Of a DNA stretch of 64,000 nucleotides, positions 11,231 through 23,350 are shown piece after piece. Within the stretch, counting starts at the first letter, position 1. Each line of letters opens with the position of its first letter. The DNA comes from Calcarisporiella thermophila CBS 279.70 (lineage: Eukaryota > Calcarisporiellomycota): the NCBI RefSeq assembly GCF_041956535.1, contig NW_027192197.1, forward strand, positions 569,829 through 633,828, given 5' to 3'. The notes under the pieces were generated by a model. That model made no database searches and was not told the DNA's origin. It worked only from the letters and a program-made list of their open reading frames with translations. A program made the position numbers and the translations under genes.

Positions 11231-12383
11231 TTGCGTGGTGAGAGTTTCTGCGAAGGTTACTAATGATGCGCGAAAAAAAAAAAATCCTCTTAGGGTTGGC
11301 AGTCAGAAAATCGAATGACGAAGTGCCAAAAAGCTCGGAAACGGGATTCCAAGTGAGGTAGCATCACGGCTTGCCGCTCTAATGGTGCAAAATTGATTGG
11401 CCATACAGAAAGCTGTGTGACAGAATAGGCACCGCGACTAGAGCCATAATCTTGGCCATGCAAAAGAGGAGGCGGCTTGACCGTGAAAACAATCCAGCAC
11501 ATCGTGGCTAGAACAAGGAAAACGGAGGGTGCGTGCCGTGTCAGAGCATGCAGAGAGAGCGTTGATGTACTAGGCTGGAGTACACGCGCCGATTTGAATC
11601 TTCTTCCAAATAGAAGATATTTGATCAATTCGAGACACCTTCATGTAATGGAGAGCTGGATATGCCGTTGGGTTTATTGCCCTAATAAACAGAGGATAAC
11701 AATGGAGTTTCCAGCATCCTGTACCTTAACGATGACTCTAGCTGGATAGAAGAATTCATGAGCCCACAGATATTCCGCTAGTCCAAAGCTCAAAGTACCG
11801 AAATTACACCAATTCTGTGCAAACAAATAGATCCTAGAGGAAACTTGACCTTTTTTTCTTTTTCGAACTCGACGGCTTTCATGCTTAACATTCCACTGCC
11901 CGATGGGTAGTATTGGATATTTAACTTACAATAGCTCTGTATGTATTATTTTGCATCTGTATTTTGCTGATTACCGCTTTTAGAAGCTGTATTTATATCA
12001 AAGTAACATGTTAATACTTTATTCGAGCGAAAAAAACAGTGGAGCTGAAAGATAGGGGACAATCCCATGCCAGTATCTATGCACTGGCGATTTTCTGTCT
12101 AATATAAAATCCAATCCAAAGATATAAGCTCGCTTAACTAATTATACCAACCAAAATTCCAAGGTCGACTGAACTTCATTAAAGATCAGGATAGCAGAAA
12201 TCCAACAACAAGGTGAGGAAAATAGGTACAACACTTAATCAAATTATTAAGATAGAATCGGTTCAACCCATCTGAAACGAGAATCGAAGCAAAAATTTTT
12301 AAGCAAAACGTGCAAAGCGTACCGTATATATATACACATATAAAGAAATAAAAAGAAAATATCCCAGTAATTCATTATCCCTG
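11231..12383. other. Intergenic region with an unassigned minus-strand coding-like fragment
   Basis: No gene can be modelled with confidence. On the minus strand a short stretch at 11726-11832 reads AQNWCNFGTLSFGLAEYLWA and onward, with protein-like composition. A separate 112-codon open frame lies at 11290-11628. I could not join them into one model or recognise a family. The part from about 11840 to 12383 looks like the 3' region of the next gene. Confidence 0.35.
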
Positions 12384-13721
12384 TTAAAACCCTTCTTTAC
12401 CCAATCGACTCCCTAGACGACTTCCAGAGCGCACCTCTCTCCCACTCGCCGAGTAACCATATCGGCTTGGAGAGGGAATGCCTGACATTTTGGCAGCAGC
12501 TGCAGGGGCTTGTGCGGTGGAAATTTTTGATTTGGGTGTCGACGGTGCAGCTTGCAGTGATCTGCCTGTTGGAGCTGGTTGGGTCGCGCCAACATTCCCG
12601 ATAGGGTTGATTATCCCAGTATTTGCTTTATGAAGCTTGGAGAAGGGAGATCCGGCGAAAGTAGACGTTCCAGAAAGAACATTCTTTCCATTGCTAGTTG
12701 GCGGAATATCATTGAACGGCTGTCGATACACAGGCAGTTTACTTGGTGTGGAAGGACGTGGGATTTGCGTTGGTGTCGAAGGACGCGCGGCGCCCATTAC
12801 TGAGGGTGAATGCGGACGAATAAAAGTTGTCTCCGAGGAAAGCACTTGCTGGCCAGTAGGGACCGGCGGTCGAGTGGTGGCAGAGACAGAGGTAGATCTT
12901 ATCGGTCGGCGCGAATTTATACTAGCTTGCGATGAAGGGATTTCCCCCAGGGACCGCCTGGAAGATACTGGAGGGCCATTGGGAGTTCTGGTAGAGTGCA
13001 TCGGTTTACGAAGCATGCCTGTGGATTCTGAAGGCGTGTTATTTCGTATGGGATGTTTTGTGATGGCATTAGGTGGAGGCATGCGAGAATTTGTATTTCT
13101 TCCTGCCGAGCCCAACGATGACAAGCTCTCTAAACGAAAATCGATAAAAGATTCAATATTGATTCACGGCTGCTTATCTAAGCGTTCAATAATTACCAGC
13201 AATGGAGGTATCGGAACGTGCATCTCCATCAAAAACTGACTGTCGACAAAAGGTGGATGAGTTGACATTTAAAAAAATTGGTTTAGTAATTAAAAGCTGA
13301 CCTTGGGACTTGTTTCACTTCCCCAAAAAACATCCTCATTGTCAGTTGAACCAGTGGATTGCTGATCTCCATTCCCCGTACTGCTACCCATTATTTTGGA
13401 CAGCTTTATCGCAAAAGGAGACTGCAAATTGAGCGAATTCGGACGCGGTTTGGTCGGAGTCGCGTCAATTCTACCGGCTGGCTAAAATTTTCAATGGAAG
13501 TGCACAGATGAATCCTCAATGTTCGTGAATAGCAAGCTTTAACACGGATGAATCCTTACAAGATCAAATTTCTCCTCAAAATTTTCCGCCTGAAGGAACG
13601 GATCCTCATCGATATCAAGAAGATTGAGATCGAGGTCGAGGTCAATTGTTTCGTTTTGACCTATAATATTCTCTAAATCTATATCATCTTGAGGTGATGG
13701 AATTCTAATATCTCCATCCAT
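12384..13721 (-). CDS. Disordered Ser/Pro/Thr-rich protein, family not recognised
   Basis: Exons (minus) 13721-13560, 13481-13302, 13239-13197 and 13129-12384 give 376 aa with all introns in frame. The N-terminus is acidic, with alternating Asp/Leu (IDLDLDLNLLDIDEDP), followed by a short possible helix (LQSPFAIKLSKIMG). From about residue 130 to the end the protein is low-complexity Ser/Pro/Thr/Arg-rich. It carries several Ser/Thr-x-Ile-Pro-like tetrapeptides (TQIP, SGIP) set among Ser, Pro and basic residues, and ends in a basic RSGSRLGSRLGKEGF. Such motifs resemble EB1-binding SxIP signals, so a microtubule plus-end role is possible but speculative. It starts 168 bp from the divergent IMP3 gene. 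Confidence 0.75.
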
Positions 13722-13889
13722 GATTATCTTATTTTTGGTTCATACAGAATTGATTTAAGCAAATTTTCTACTGCTGAATATTAGGCGCCACCAGCCTAAT
13801 CGACGTGCGGCGCAGATTCGACTGCGGAATTATTGTTTACTTAATTTTGACATTCACATTTTTAATATTGTTCGTCAACTTAAGATAAA
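13722..13889. promoter_or_regulatory. 168-bp divergent promoter (Ser/Pro-rich protein / IMP3)
   Basis: The two ATGs face away from each other across 168 bp, so the core promoters must overlap or abut. No motif can be named with confidence. Confidence 0.5.
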
Positions 13890-14687
13890 ATGCGTCAGCT
13901 AAAATATCATGAGCAAAAGCTTCTTCGGAAGACAGATTTCCTTCAGGTATATCAAAGAGCTGCTGAAATATGGACTGAATTCATTCTGATGATATATATT
14001 GCCTGATATAGTGGAAAAATGAGAACAATATTCATGAGATCAAGGTGATGAGGCGATACCATATCCAAAGACGAGAGGATTACATAAAGTAACTTAGTAT
14101 TCCACCCCATCCGCTTCAAAATCCCAATACTAATCCACCCTCATAGATATAATAAGTTATGCGGCCAAATTAAAAAGCTGGCTAATAAGATATCTCTACT
14201 CGATTCTCGAGACCCATTCCGGTCCCAGCGTGAGGATGCCCTGCTCGAGAAACTCTACAATATGGGACTCATTACCGCACGAAAGACCTTTTCACAATGT
14301 GATAAAATAACTGTATCTGCATTCTGCCGCCGGAGATTACCGATAGTGATGTGCCGACTGAAGATGGCGGAAACTGTAAAAGAGGCAGTGACCCTCGTAG
14401 AACAAGGTCACATTCGAGTGGGGCCAGAGACAGTGACGGATCCAGCCTATTTGGTCACAAGGTGTGCATTCTTTTCTTTTTTTTTCGAGTTCTGATATGA
14501 ACACTAAACTATTGGTGCACGATAGAAATATGGAAGATTTCGTGACATGGGTCGACACATCTAAAATCAAACGACACGTTCTCAAATACAACGACAAGGT
14601 AAGCGTCCATAGGTTATGTGGTGTTTTTCTGATCAAATGTGCTCACAAAATATATGATTTTAGCTGGACGACTTCGACCTGTTGTGA
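13890..14687 (+). CDS. IMP3: U3 snoRNP component IMP3
   Basis: Exons 13890-13946, 14012-14088, 14147-14461, 14526-14598 and 14664-14687 give 181 aa, the usual IMP3 length. IMP3 is a nucleolar, ribosomal-protein-S4-related protein. With IMP4 and MPP10 it promotes U3 snoRNA pairing to pre-rRNA in the small-subunit processome. Diagnostic sequence includes [37 protein letters not shown], the S4-like RNA-binding stretch around [20 protein letters not shown] and GHIRVGPE, then [18 protein letters not shown]. The last exon is only 24 nt and encodes LDDFDLL plus stop, matching the conserved acidic C-terminus. Confidence 0.95.
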
Positions 14688-16121
14688 GAAATGTGAAATT
14701 TTTGCTTTTCATTTGTACCCTATTTATAATACAATTACCCACCTTTTTCGAAAATTTTTTTCCGGTGATATTGAAGAAGACAACATGAAACACTGTTTTA
14801 TATAGTACAATTTTATAATATAGAGTCCACGGCGTAGCCATACAACAACCACCACATGAAAACCATTTACAGCATAGAACCTGAAATAACATGCTCTTCA
14901 AGGCTCCCTTCATTTCCTTTATTCGTTCAAGATTAGTCGACTTTGTTGCAATATTATTGTAACTTTTCTAGCCTCCTTCCATCCCCTAGTCTTGTCAGCC
15001 TACAGGATCCGCCAACTTTTTCAAGACCCATAATTTCAGATTATCACGTAAGAGAGTAGCGCAGCTAGACGTCAAAAGGCTAGCCAAGTAATTCTCCGAA
15101 CACGTGGTTGTATTGACATTGAGCCGACTCCTTCTCCCTCCGCTTTTACGCCCACCCTACTGTTTGTACCATTGGTGATCTGCACTCTGATATCGGTTCG
15201 TGGATACATATTGACCTTCAAGTTACCCTATCCCAGTATTGATTACTTTACGAGCACTTTTAACGAGATAAATATTGAGATCAAACAATGAAAAGTAGGA
15301 AAAGGTAGATGAAACATGTCTTCTCCCTCCGTCAACTTGGCCTTTCCATCTCCATGTGCCTCCCCTCCGAGAAAGCAGGCTTAGCAAAAAAGCACTTCTA
15401 TTACAGTTTAGTGGCATAAGTTTAATATTGTCACCGGTATCGATACCAAAATATGAACCTCCTCCGGAATTAAACCCGGCTCAAAATTACCTCGTTGTCA
15501 TATTTGAGGGGAAATAGGCAAACAGAAATTTGCATTGCATTACATCTAATAAAAAAAGCTCTTTAGACGATTGCAAAATAAAAATTGCTTTTTAAAGTTA
15601 CTTTTCCGCCTAGCTTACTTCTGATATGCTCTTTCAGAAGTCGGCCTGACCACATTCGGAGAAGAAACGAATACGAACGCTATCGATCCAATCAAGCGAT
15701 TCCCACACTTCTTGTGACCCCTCGTGATTAATGTCGAAAACAATTAGACTTGCTATCCAAAGTAATATCTCTCGCTCAGGAATATAACCTGATAAATACC
15801 AGCGAAAATGACAAGGTTAAATAAGAATGACAATAGAGCTTCTTGCCCATCCGCTTTCCTCTGCTCCAGCTATGCTTGCCCCTGAAATATCAGTCTATTT
15901 CGGAATCTGAAGATCGCCTCCGCATAAACAGCAGAATGAACAATAACACGCTAAGCCACAACACATATTAAATAATTACAATTCTTTGACTTTGTCTTTC
16001 ATATTTTTGGTCCCTTAAAAATCGTATAGATTTATATATAATTATATATTTACATATATCCCTTAGTGCCAGCATTTCGAGTTGAAGTAGTCAAGATTGA
16101 GCAAGAATACAGCTTTTCATA
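14688..16121. other. Intergenic region, no confident gene
   Basis: About 1.4 kb. On the minus strand at roughly 15002-15113 there is a coding-like run (SENYLASLLTSSCATLLRDN and about 15 more residues before a stop) that could be the last exon of an unmodelled gene. Upstream exons could not be found, so no gene is called. The rest is AT-rich, with a TA-rich stretch near 16030-16055 just before the DDHD gene. Confidence 0.4.
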
Positions 16122-18711
16122 ATGTCGGTGGAAGATGTGTTCCCTGCAACCGCGACGCCACCGATAAGTTAGTCCATGGATTTTCGGTATGGTAGATGCG
16201 GTCAGAGAAATAACCCAAATCTACTTTTAACCGTAGAAAAAATTCTCTTCTTTGTACACGGAATTGGGCGTCAGTACGGAAAGTATGGTAATCTCGAGCA
16301 CTCTGGTAGGTCGAATTTTCAACATTCAAGCATTCTGCCAATGGCTTCCGGAATGGACTCAACGAAAAAAATTTAAAAATACACGTGTAAACTCACATTC
16401 TTCTGCCTCCATTGCACCATTTAAAGCCAACACACTTCAGCGGAGTATCGACGAGCTTCTTCCCACACTTTTCCCGAAATCGGACAGTCAAGTCGAAGTG
16501 ATACCCATTGGTATTCTTTTACTTTCAAGGATGTTTTTTCTATAAGCTTCCATGAACTCACGCGTTGATTTTCCATGCTTCCAGAATGGCACAGCGGATT
16601 ACACAAAGTAGTAGATGATAAAATATCAAAATCGACACTTAAAACGATCCCGAAGGTGCGGCTTATGACAAACGATTGGATGTTCGATGCAGGATACTGT
16701 ATATATAGTCATCATTTGAACCAGTTTACGTGGATTGATTTTATTTTTGATTTCCTCTCTTATCGGCAGACGTTACAAACTATTACGGCCAGGTCATAGT
16801 GGATACTGTGGTAACTAAGATGAACGAGGCCTACGCGCGCTATATCGAAGAGCATCCCGATTTTGAGGTGGCTGGTGGAGAAGTGTCGGTGATTGCGTTT
16901 TCGCTGGGTGGCATTGTGATGTACGACATCCTTGTGAATCAGGACACCGATTGCATTGCGGGGAAATTCCAGCTCCAGATTGACAAACTGAATTTCAAAG
17001 TACGACATTTGTTTACTTGCGGGAGCCCCATCGGTGAGTTTAAATCTGATGTGTTCTCGGTTCTCGAAACGATCTGATGGCAACCCTCCCCTAATTAGCC
17101 GCACTGATTGTGATGCGAGGACAGTACATCAATGACTATCTTCCCCCGGATTACTGCACCTTCCACAACATATTCCACCCATATGATCCCTTTGGCTACC
17201 GCATCGAGACGCTCATTGATGAATCCTATTGCCATATACCGCCCGTTGTAATTGAACGCGTCCAACGCAAGCGCATACTGCCCAAAGGAGTTCTACCTAC
17301 TCTGGGGTTGCCTTCACTCACGGAGCTAGGGTCTACGGCCCTGGCAGTGAAGGCGAAGGGACTGTTGAGCTACGGCAGACTAAATGCTCGAGAGAGCTTC
17401 CTATTTGAAAGTTTGATGAGAAGTACCTCCACTCGTTTTGAGAGAGCAAACCTGGACCCTGTAAATAACAGCACCAAAGCAAGCGGAGACCATAACCACT
17501 TAAAACGGCAGAGTAGTGCAGACTCGTTACTTTTGCTCTCACGAGGAGGGAAGATGCGCAATCGCCCAGCGGGCGTTGATCTGAATTTGAAGATCAACAT
17601 GACGAGCCAAGATGAATGTGGGAAGCAGGGCTTATATAGACACATGCACTGCTCTATTTCGGTGAAAGCAAGTGAACGTCAGGGGATAATGAAGGCGGAT
17701 GACAATCAATATCCGACTCTTACGACGGACGAAAAAGATTTTGGTTCGGGAGACTATGAACTAGACGACGGGCCTATGTCGTTAACGATCGCTCAGAGTG
17801 TTTCCTCTACCCCAGAAGGCCGATTGACGAACGATGGAGAGTCGGAAGGAGAATTGACGGTCTGCAATGATCCGATGCCAGTTCATACTTCCTCTGCAAC
17901 TCAGGGCTTGTCCCACCAGCCGTTTGGAGGCCCTAAACCCGAAGCAGTGAGAAACTCATTGAGCCTGCCAAATCTACAGCGTGTTCCCAATAGCTCCTCT
18001 CGGAGACTGTCTGAATCGCCTCTCTCCGAATCTGATGCGAATGATCCTATGCTTGAGGGCATGAGCGAGCGTGAAGGGGTAGACGATAAGGCGGCAAATA
18101 TCGCAAGAAGCAAAAGAAGACTGTTAGAAATGGCCGGCTCGGTAGCTAAGGCCGCGTTGTCTGCACTCTCAGCTGTGAGCGGTATGTCATCGGAAAATTT
18201 GGGTGGGGAGACAAAGCGCTTTCCATATCAGCCGCCTTCTTGTTTCACAGAGGAGGTGGAAATTGGGGATGCAGAGCCCTCAACTGAAGTCATCGATGGG
18301 ATGGCAAATAACGTGAATACGTTCATACCGACCGCGCGCTCTGCATCCATTTCGGATGGGAACAGTGAGGATGCCGAGGAGAGCAATGCGACGGCCACAA
18401 ATCCCGATCCAATTCATCCTCGAATCGATCACGTACTTACCGAGACATTGCTCGATAATTATGCAAGCGAGTGGATAGTCGCCCTCAAAAGCCACTTTCG
18501 TTACTGGGCAAATCGGGACGTGGTGTTGCATATGCTCAGGACGTGGAAGAAGGAGCAAGAGAAGATGGAGGGAGAAGTCCATACGCCGTATGAGACCATG
18601 AAAGCTCAAATAAGTAGACAAGAATTGCCAGAGGACGAGTTGGAGAATGAATCAGACGATTTCTATAGTCCAAGCGAGGCTACTCTGCCGGAACAGATTT
18701 ATGGAAACTAA
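16122..18711 (+). CDS. DDHD-domain phospholipase (PA-PLA1 family)
   Basis: Exons 16122-16167, 16237-16305, 16427-16510, 16585-16698, 16770-17033 and 17099-18711 give 729 aa. The family is intracellular phospholipase A1 acting on phosphatidic acid and other lipids at ER/Golgi or mitochondrial membranes. Visible landmarks are FFVHGIG near the N-terminus, the VEVIPIEWH motif, and the nucleophile motif AFSLGG with Ser about residue 149; the first Gly of GxSxG is Ala here. A second conserved block is HLFTCGSPI and the following FHPYDPFGYRIE. The DDHD domain's last part is split off by about 300 disordered residues and reads RIDHVLTETLLDNY, HFRYWANRDVV, HMLRTW. The N-terminus before the lipase core is only about 20 residues, much shorter than in animal DDHD1/2, so no WWE or SAM domain is present. 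Confidence 0.92.
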
Positions 18712-19315
18712 TTGCGAGAGTAATATGCATTCAGGAAAAAATAGGTGGTAATTTTTTTTTTCCAATTGTTTCATTTTTTGTAGTTACTATCCTTTCGGGC
18801 CAATGTTGTGTGGTATTGTTCTCTATGCATCATGTGTTGATTTTTGATTTTTTATTCCTCTACTTTGAACGACATTTTGGATTGAGGTTTTTTGATTTAT
18901 TTTCTTTCATCATTTCTTGCATGTTGATTTCTTTATTATTTTCTCATTTCTTTTTCTCATTATTTTTTTTTTTTTACTTGCTCCGATGATTTTCAGCGAT
19001 ATATTTTTATAAATGACTTTCTCTTTCAACTCCTATAGCATATACAAAGATATATAAAAATACATTGGAAAAAAACAATAGCAAATAGAAGAGAGTAAAA
19101 CTGGAGGAGTTTAAAAAATTCGCAAAAGTCAATAGAGGGCAAAAAAAAGAGCAAACAGCTAAATATATCGAAATGTAGGTTAAAAATAGCTACAGGGGTG
19201 GAAGAGGATGAGGAAAGGTTCCTTTGAGCCTGCAAAAAAAAAAGAGAAAAGAAATAGAAAACATGTTTCCTGAACTCTATGTATTCCCCAAATAAAAAAA
19301 AGGAAGAGGTAAGGA
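18712..19315. other. Convergent T-rich 3' region
   Basis: Low-complexity T-rich DNA between the convergent lipase and SIP5 genes, including a run of about 14 T near 18966. No gene is seen; probably both 3' UTRs. Confidence 0.5.
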
Positions 19316-20614
19316 TTATGCTTGCGACTGAGGCTGAGAGCTAGAGGGTTGTCCATCTTCCGAAGATTCATTCGTTGTGGATGGCTGCGAGTTAGTAGCA
19401 CCCACCCCAGCTTCCGCACTAGCGTCACTGTCACCATCATCGTCCTCACTTCTCGCTTGGCCCGTATCCCTCATAAGGTCTTCGGTCCTTTCTTCCTCGT
19501 CCACTGTGCTCCGAGTCTCGCTCGATTCGCCACTTTCAGGGGTGGTACTCATCTCCTCTATTGTCTCTGGTCTCCCATGCTCATTTTCATTTTCATTACT
19601 ATTCTCGTTCTCATTTTGGCCAGCGTTTTCCTGTCGTGCCTCAGCCTCCAAAAGACTCAGGCGAATGGCCTCCATGACCATCAGCTCTTCCAACTCCAAG
19701 TCCATTCGATACATTGCCGCCAAATATCCACCCGAGTTCGGCAATCGTTCAGGCCGAATGATAATCCTACGCGAGTTCCCAGACCCTCCCCGTTGGTGAG
19801 AATTGGCTGATGCGGCAAGTTGGTGTTGGCGAGCCCAATCAGGGCGGATTTGATCGGTAGTCACTACCGAGGGGTCTTTGTGTGAAAGGGATTTTCGCCG
19901 GGGCTTATCCTTGCTGCTACGGGAGGAAGAGGAGAGTGGAAGTGTGTGGCTGCGGGGCCTTGCTGCAGAGGACTGTGGGAGGCATCAGGTATATAAAAAA
20001 ATATGCAAGCATTAGCTAATATCAGATACGGGCCAATTCCTTTCAAAATACGTACATTCTGTGCATTCTCTCCTAGGATAGCTGAGAGGTCTGGTGGGAC
20101 ATATATTACTCCAAAGTTTGGCTCGACGCAAAATGGGCAGGCTGTGGGTGAGCCATCCGGAGGACGCTTAATTTGGACAAAGCATTCCGTACATACCGTC
20201 TGATCGCAACAGCGAGATCGGTTGATAAAATGTGGATAATACTACAAAAAAATTGAACATGGAGCCAATCAGCCATGTGTGCACACAAAAGCCGCCTGCC
20301 ATTCGAGCTAAACTCACCAAAAAGCAAATTGGGCATTCGACCACGCTCTTATACAGTGCCTTTTCAATCTTCTCCTTTTTACTCAGTACCCCCGCGCCTT
20401 TTCCCGCATTTTCTTTGGGAGAAACCCCCCCTGGGTCATTAGACTCGTTCAATCCCTTGTAGAAAGGAGCCAGCTTCCTCTCTGTGATGAGCCTCCGCAC
20501 CACGCGAACATCATAATCTTGAGGTGTTGAATATACGCCCTGGGGAGTAAGTGACCCTCCATCGATGGTATCATCCGTGGGTTTGGCGTGATCTTTAGTA
20601 TTTGATTGGCCCAT
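19316..20614 (-). CDS. SIP5: SIP5-like RING/zinc-binding protein (Snf1-interacting)
   Basis: Exons (minus) 20614-20318, 20241-20056 and 19972-19316 give 379 aa, in frame throughout. The N-terminus begins MGQSN, a plausible N-myristoylation signal as in other fungal Sip5 proteins. The zinc-binding core is [17 protein letters not shown], then [17 protein letters not shown] and [14 protein letters not shown], which fits the Sip5/DA2 family, with a RING-like Cys pattern split by the first intron. In yeast Sip5 binds Snf1 kinase and Reg1/Glc7, linking glucose signalling with ubiquitin-type functions. The C-terminal half carries a helical patch ([20 protein letters not shown]) resembling a ubiquitin-interacting motif, then a long Glu/Asn/Ser-rich disordered tail. 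The start is the first ATG of the open frame. Confidence 0.9.
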
Positions 20615-22343
20615 GATTATTGAGTGAAGCCGATCGAGAGCGTACTGTTCTAAATGCACATTGCAGAAAAACTCTCTTGCCCCCTTCTTTTTTTATATAT
20701 AAATTCGAAATTTGCACTGCGCCGCCAAGTTTCTGTGATTTTTCTTCCAACGCTATGTTAACATTTGATAATTTGGCGTCAAGATCAAATTTCGCAAATT
20801 AAAACGAAAAAAAAAAAATCGCGCTTTCTCTTTTCAGTTGACTTTGAAGTTAATTTGCGTTTAGCTCTTCAGCACAGATTAATAAAGAAAGACAGGATTA
20901 GGGTCTTCGCAACTATCTCAGAAGGGAAACAGGAATTACCCACACTGTATTCACGCTTTGACCCTCGATTTTAGCTGTCACTCGCTAAAAGGGTACTTTG
21001 GAAGGACATTTTAGAAGATTCCCCAGACGCTAAGCCATGCCGATGCTGGGCCTTCCGTCGATGCTAGTAGTTGGACATGGTAGCAATAACTGAGCTTACC
21101 TACGAGTAGAATGAAATATTGAATAGAAAACAACACGTGTTTCGATATAAAGACTGCGTCTTATTAGAGGTTTTTTTTTCCTTTCTCAATTATGTAATAA
21201 ACTCAATTATACAGTAAACAAAAGATGGGAATCACTGGTATTAGTTGAGAAATCTATACGAAAACCACTTGACTTAATCTGGAGAGTCTGGGTAATTTAA
21301 AGGCTAATATACTCTGCTGCCAATGAATTCTTTCTATTTTTAAAAAAGCAATAAAAAGCTGGACAGGTTAATTAGAAGGAAAAAATGAAAACTTAATTAT
21401 GACATTTTGTGTTGCTGCGACTACTACAGTATCCAAGATGATTATCAAGCGACAGAGCATTATTATGCCACTGTGAAGCGATTGCCTATCTGATAACTCA
21501 GTAACAAGCAACGGTGTCAATATCGATACAATATACCTACAAAAAAAAGACACCGTCTAACAGTGAATTAAGTACGGAAACCTCTGGGTACATCAATTGG
21601 CCAAATTGTAACTTGGCCCTGAACAACTATAACTTTCATGAACATAGTTTTATTGGAATGGTAAAAAAAAGTGGACATATTTAAATCTACTCTCTCAACA
21701 AACTGCGGTTAACCTAAAATGCGAATCTACGACTGGTTGTGAACATACAAAGACATAAAATGATTGCTTTCAAAGAAATTAGCATACTGGAGGACTAATC
21801 GATTACAATTTTTATACACATGATTCAGTAAGAAGCGTGCCACCAAAATAACTACGAGCTCTACTACCCCATACATGCTGGGCTCAGCATAACTGCCCGA
21901 TTCATCTTTGAGATTGAGAGCAAATCATCAATTTCTATATTCCATTCTTGACACGCTCAATCGAGTTTGAATACCAATACCAGGTGGACGATATGTTTAA
22001 TGGAGTTGAGAACTGGGGATCCGGGAATGAAAGGACTCTGTTCGGACGTGTCCTAACCTTTTGTGGCAAAAATCTGACGACAAGTGTTTTGAAATTGCAA
22101 AGTGACGAATTATCTCATTATTTTGGACTAGGATTTGGATTGATAGGAAAAGGTAGCAAAGAGTAAAGCATTAGTTGACATGGTGATGGGCTCGCTTCTT
22201 GAATTTCTTCTCCGTTTATCGAACAACTATATCTCACAAAATTTTCGAATAAATAATTTAATCAGTAATGTAGATTTCAAAATGTACAAGGATTTGGAGT
22301 TTAGTTCAATGAATGCAAAACTTATTTACTTGCACAGAAGTAA
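20615..22343. other. AT-rich gene-poor intergenic region
   Basis: About 1.7 kb with no supported gene, RNA or repeat. Short open frames, for example at 21948-22166 on the plus strand, have no recognisable features. Composition is clearly more AT-rich than the flanking gene blocks. Confidence 0.5.
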
Positions 22344-22658
22344 TTAGCAATGACCACCGTTTACACCATCAATACGACCTCCAAAATCACCTTTATAGCT
22401 ACGTCTCCAATCACCGCTGTGTATACTACGTGTTTCTTTTGGTGTCGAACTTATAAAACAAGCGTCGGTTGCTGCAACAAAAGACCCAACATTATCATGA
22501 AGCGCTGGAGGCAAATCTCTGTAACCACTATTAGCTGTCCATTCCCATGATGATCCATGAAAGTCGGTACCACTATAAAAACAAACAGAACCACCAGGGC
22601 ATGCAGGTGGACCAGCGCTGACGATAGGGAATAGACTGAGTACAATGCAAATCTTCAT
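22344..22658 (-). CDS. Small secreted protein, peptidase inhibitor I36 / beta-gamma-crystallin-like
   Basis: A single exon of 104 aa. The ATG at 22658 gives a good signal peptide (MKICIVLSLFPIVSAG), so I prefer it to the longer open frame upstream. The mature part of about 87 residues has four cysteines and the pattern CPGGSVCFYSGTDFHGSSWE, then GYRDLPPALHDNVGSF and a second half ending GRIDGVNGGHC. The C-x5-C-x-Y opening, the aromatic/Gly spacing and the N-x-V-x-S-F block fit the I36 family, known best from actinobacterial secreted metallopeptidase inhibitors with a beta/gamma-crystallin-like fold. A fungal copy could be a defensive or nutritional inhibitor or a plain structural crystallin-like protein. 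The family call is by eye. Confidence 0.7.
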   Translation of the reverse strand: MKICIVLSLFPIVSAGPPACPGGSVCFYSGTDFHGSSWEWTANSGYRDLPPALHDNVGSFVAATDACFISSTPKETRSIHSGDWRRSYKGDFGGRIDGVNGGHC

Positions 22659-23350
22659 ATTTTGTTTCCTATTAATGATGAATGTGAATTTGAAATGGTT
22701 AATATCAACAGATGCTATCAATTAGCTATATATATTAAATTTCGATCTCAGATTAAAGAAGCAATCTGTTTTTATAGAGCAGGAAATAATAAAGCGGAAC
22801 TCCAGTCAATCTAATATAATGAAATTACGACTTGCATTTAACATTACTTTATAATTTGGTTCTCTCAACAAGCCTTGCGTAAAATTGGATGTGCATATAA
22901 GAATATATTATATTGGCCAAATACAATTACAATTGGATAATTTTTTTCTTGTGAATGTGGAAGTTCTTTAGTCAACCTTTTCTTAATTCCAATGAAGCTT
23001 ATAGCCCTAATACAAAGATTAATTGCTCGACCGCAATCCGTTCTTCTTCAACCTAGATAAGGTAGATGAAATAAAAATTTAAACCATGTAAGGAACGCAC
23101 ATATAGCGTACATTCTTTTCTTTTTCTTTTATACAAAGAATATTTTCGTGATGAATTTATAAAAATAAATATATGAAATTATGAAAAAATAGCCAAAATG
23201 ATAAGATTTTAACTAGATAAGACATGCCAGCAACAAAGAAGCAAAAAGAAATTAGAAAAGGCTATTAGAATGGTAAGCCCGCCCACGGTGTTGCCACGGG
23301 CGACTTGGGAACTATATTTACATCCATAAAGGCATCAGAACTCATCAATA
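22659..23350. other. AT-rich spacer between two secreted-protein genes
   Basis: About 690 bp, strongly AT-rich, with no gene seen. It should contain the promoter of the I36-like gene and the 3' end of the Cys-repeat gene. Confidence 0.45.

Noticed and set aside
11290-11628. 112-codon minus-strand frame as a gene
   Set aside because: Composition is not convincing, and no signal peptide, domain or splice partners could be found.
12637-13239. 200-codon plus-strand frame
   Set aside because: Antisense to the Ser/Pro-rich minus-strand gene, whose exon structure is well supported.
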